DNA from: Kudoa neothunni
Taxonomy: Eukaryota; Cnidaria
Assembly: GCA_964304625.1 (NCBI GenBank)
Contig: OZ199838.1
Span: forward strand, 17,050,001 to 17,114,000
Direction of reading: 5' to 3'
Length of the DNA stretch: 64,000 nt
Shown: positions 62,024 through 64,000 of the stretch, piece by piece
Numbering within the stretch: the first letter of the stretch is position 1
How the letters are laid out: each line of letters starts with the position of its first letter
Notes under the pieces: model-generated
What the model was told of the DNA's origin: nothing
What the model saw: only the letters and a program-made list of their open reading frames with translations
Database searches by the model: none
Program-made: the position numbers and the translations under genes

Positions 62024-62649
62024 AACTCGCAGAAGAATCTAAACTGAAAGGTTAAAATGTAACAAAACGTATTTTTATATTTTTGTAGAGCTGAAAATTC
62101 CATCGAAAATAAAATCCGTTAGTCGACCACGAGGAAGTCGCCTAACAAAAATTGGAATCCTTATGAAAAAAAAATAATGACGTAATTCATTTAAATCATA
62201 AACTATATAGATACTTAATGGTGTCATTTATTTTTTTTCATACAAAACGTTTCATTTTATGATCCCTAACGCTGAATAAGTAAATTAATCCTCAAAATTC
62301 ATTTATCTAAAATTTTACTCTTTTTAAAAAATAAAATATTAATAATTGATTATAAACTGTATTTAATCAAATTCAACTTCAAAAAAGAATGTTTAATTGG
62401 TAATGGTCGTATGGATGATATGATCAAAAAAATAAACATTTTTACAATTTTCCAAAAAGTTACCAAAAATTAAGCTAGACAATATTAAAATAATGTTCAA
62501 ATTTTGGGGGAAAAATATGCAATAGTTTTCGAGATATTCGTTGCCTGACCTATAGCCACTTCCTTATTTTATTTTGTCATAAGTTAAAATTATCAAAAAT
62601 TCCGACAAAGAAAATGGTGATATTTTAGTTTGTGATTGTTTCTATTCAT

Positions 62650-63049
62650 TACAGAAGTAAGTGAAGTCGAATATTTCCGCAACAAAAAAGGTGACAATTT
62701 TTCAGGTAATATTTGTTTAAGAGTTTCCTGGTGGTAAAAAAACCATTCAAATTATCGTTGTTTTTTATTATATAAACAGAAATTACAGACCGAGCGGTAA
62801 TAATTGATAAGTCATTCGATAAAAAAACAAGAAATGAAATATTGGAAGATGACTGTAATGCCAATTTACTTAATATCTCTTGTATAGAGCACGTATCAAC
62901 ATAAAACGATATTAATCGTAACTTATTACATGTTCAAAATGAGATAATATCTAATAGGTCTTATTCTTCCCAATAAGGTAAAATCAGTAGGAAGACCTAG
63001 GGGAAAAAGATTAATAGCCATAGGCCTACCAAAAAAAAGAAAACAATAA
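62650..63049 (+). pseudogene. C-terminal tail of the outer MULE 3 transposase
   Basis: Split coding-like pieces (EVSEVEYF near 62655; DRAVIIDKSFDKKTRNEILE near 62790) lead to a terminal exon ending at 63049 with KVKSVGRPRGKRLIAIG. This is the same tail motif as in MULE 1 (KSVGRPKGYALTTIG) and MULE 2 (KSVSRPRGSRLTKIG). It lies beyond the right end of MULE 2 but inside the right arm of MULE 3, so it belongs to the outer element. Confidence 0.65.
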
Positions 63050-63185
63050 TCGAATGTTTCCAAGTAAGCAATAACGAAAATTTATCATTTTATTCCATTA
63101 AGTATACTTTTTCGGAAGTCAAATATTTTTATTTTTCTCATTGTGACAAAAATTCTGATGTATAAAACAAGGTGGTCATTGCCTG

Positions 63186-63466
63186 CGCGCCCAACCGATG
63201 AATAATGGCGGACGTCCATTTTTTATATATTATGAAAATACTGGTTATAATTAATTTTAAAAGATTATATATGTTTATAATAGCTTATAATTTGTTATTT
63301 TAAAAATTCCATTCTATTTAATGGGGTTATCATGATGATAAACATATGTTTTATGTTTTTATAGAAAATTTTGTAGGAAAAAAATCAATAAATAAGTTGG
63401 CGAAATGTGATTATAAACTGAGAAGCGGTTATGGAGATATCGATTACCGTGCCAATAGCCACTGCC
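63186..63466 (-). repeat. Right inverted arm of MULE 3
   Basis: The first 180 bp pair with 57351-57528. The outer 100 bp end in atagccactgcc at 63466, the same 12-bp terminus as MULE 1 and MULE 2. Confidence 0.85.
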
Positions 63467-63963
63467 ATAAAAAAAATTCAGATATAATTAAAATTACTTT
63501 GAAGAACAAGAGATTCTCTTTTATAATTGATGAAAGTCCTGATTTTAAAAATAGACCGTTATTCAACTTATTGGTTTGTTTTTTTGATCCGGAGATTAAT
63601 GATAGGTCCATATTGATGATCGATTCGAAAGTCCTCACTCAATGTAACTCTGTCATTGTTGCCGACGTAATTTCCGAGGCACTTAAGAAGAATGAATTAT
63701 CTTGGCAAAACTGTATGGCCATCGTATCGGACTCCTCTTCATGTGTGAAGAAATATTATAAGAATATGAACATACTTCACGATCATATCTTAAGAATTCC
63801 ATGTGTTTCCAATCTAATTCACGGTGCGATTCGAAAAGCGGCGGATGAGGAATTTTTAAACATAAAAAAATTATGCATAAATTTTTCGACTTTGTTATCT
63901 AAAAATAGGTCAGAAAAAAGCTCGTTTTTACGGATACTCGAGGGAAAAAACATTAGATATTAA
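63467..63963 (+). pseudogene. hAT-like transposase fragment
   Basis: From about 63479 the frame shows a hAT catalytic-region pattern: NKRFSFIIDESPDFKNRPLF (the FSxxxDE-like block), NLLVCFFD, then NCMAIVSDSSSCVKKYYKN and HDHILRIPCVSNLIHGAIRK (DGAxxM and CxxHxxxL-like region). The open frame begins upstream at 63346, but 63346-63466 is translated MULE terminal repeat, so the true hAT part starts after it. It ends at a stop at 63963, before the dimerisation region, close to the window edge. It is either cut by the MULE or truncated. Confidence 0.7.
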
Positions 63964-64000
63964 TAAGAAATCCCACGCGTTATCGACGTTCGTTGGTATA

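Larger units (their letters stand above)
59548..62563 (+). mobile_element. MULE DNA transposon 2 (nested)
   Basis: TIRs of about 145 bp: ggtcaggcaacgaatatctc and the following blocks at the left are repeated inverted at 62563-62419. The left end carries an extra 12-bp unit (ggcagtggctat then ggccatggctat), a small internal duplication. The flanks tatttttat (59539-59547) and ttattttat (62564-62572) look like a slightly decayed 9-bp target duplication, though AT-rich sequence makes this weak. It encodes a MULE transposase of a different lineage from MULE 1. Confidence 0.88.
57351..63466 (+). mobile_element. Long-TIR MULE 3 carrying nested insertions, left end truncated
   Basis: An inverted repeat of about 180 bp pairs 57351-57528 with 63186-63366. 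The right arm runs on to a MULE-type end at 63466: inverted, it reads ggcagtggctattggcacgg, like MULE 1. The left arm lacks this outer 100 bp. Between the arms lie transposase start-like (59264-59547) and tail-like (62650-63049) pieces of one MULE, a hAT derivative (57690-59099) and a complete second MULE (59548-62563). The catalytic core of the outer transposase is missing. Confidence 0.7.

Noticed and set aside
63346-63466. N-terminal 40 residues of the last open frame as part of the hAT transposase
   Set aside because: This DNA is the right terminal repeat of MULE 3; its translation is incidental.
1-64000. CRISPR arrays, bacterial operons or organelle DNA
   Set aside because: No regularly spaced repeats or operonic genes; introns and animal transposons indicate nuclear DNA.

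Overview
The window is AT-rich nuclear DNA from an animal. The ADAM10-like metalloprotease-disintegrin gene, the LCAT/PLA2G15-like lipase and the multi-module membrane protein are animal-type genes, all split by spliceosomal GT-AG introns. The mobile elements are also typical of animals: MULE, piggyBac, hAT, Tc1/mariner-like, Tigger-like, IS1595/Merlin-like, Helitron and a Ty3/gypsy fossil. Most introns that can be phased are only 32-77 bp, although the spaces between genes are long. A gene-poor, transposon-rich parasite genome with tiny introns, for example a myxozoan, would fit, but that is a guess and not something the sequence proves.

Layout. An LCAT/PLA2G15-like lipase (577-1818) is followed by gene-poor sequence with a small hAT-type element (3467-4025). 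An ADAM10-like gene (8665-10940) lies between two direct repeats (5326-6346 and 12468-14025) that share a 194-bp identical block. Next come a decayed piggyBac element (16503-18809) and an almost complete MULE with a perfect 9-bp target duplication (19211-22069). A decayed ADAM-like first exon, an IS1595-like transposase relic and a Tc1/mariner-type element with TA target sites (26067-27950) follow. A decayed Helitron has inverted termini (29384-36833). A long coiled-coil, tail-anchored protein is broken into about a dozen frames (38082-41715). A transposon graveyard (42.1-49.1 kb) holds IS1595-like, Tigger-like and gypsy remains up to a 198-bp gap.

The most distinctive host locus is at 52901-57117 on the minus strand. 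One gene can be fully modelled: a 43-nt signal-peptide exon, six tandem cysteine-containing fibronectin-III-like modules bounded by phase-1 introns, a 13-nt micro-exon and a transmembrane exon, giving 629 residues. Upstream of it is a damaged partial copy carrying modules 3-6 only. The last 6.5 kb is a nest: a long-TIR MULE (57351-63466, left end cut) carries a hAT derivative and a second MULE, and is followed by a hAT-like transposase fragment. Two divergent MULE transposases share an intron at the same codon, so that intron belongs to the elements.

No CRISPR array, rRNA or tRNA was recognised. All gene models come from reading frames, splice motifs, phase agreement and remembered family motifs; no database search was run.
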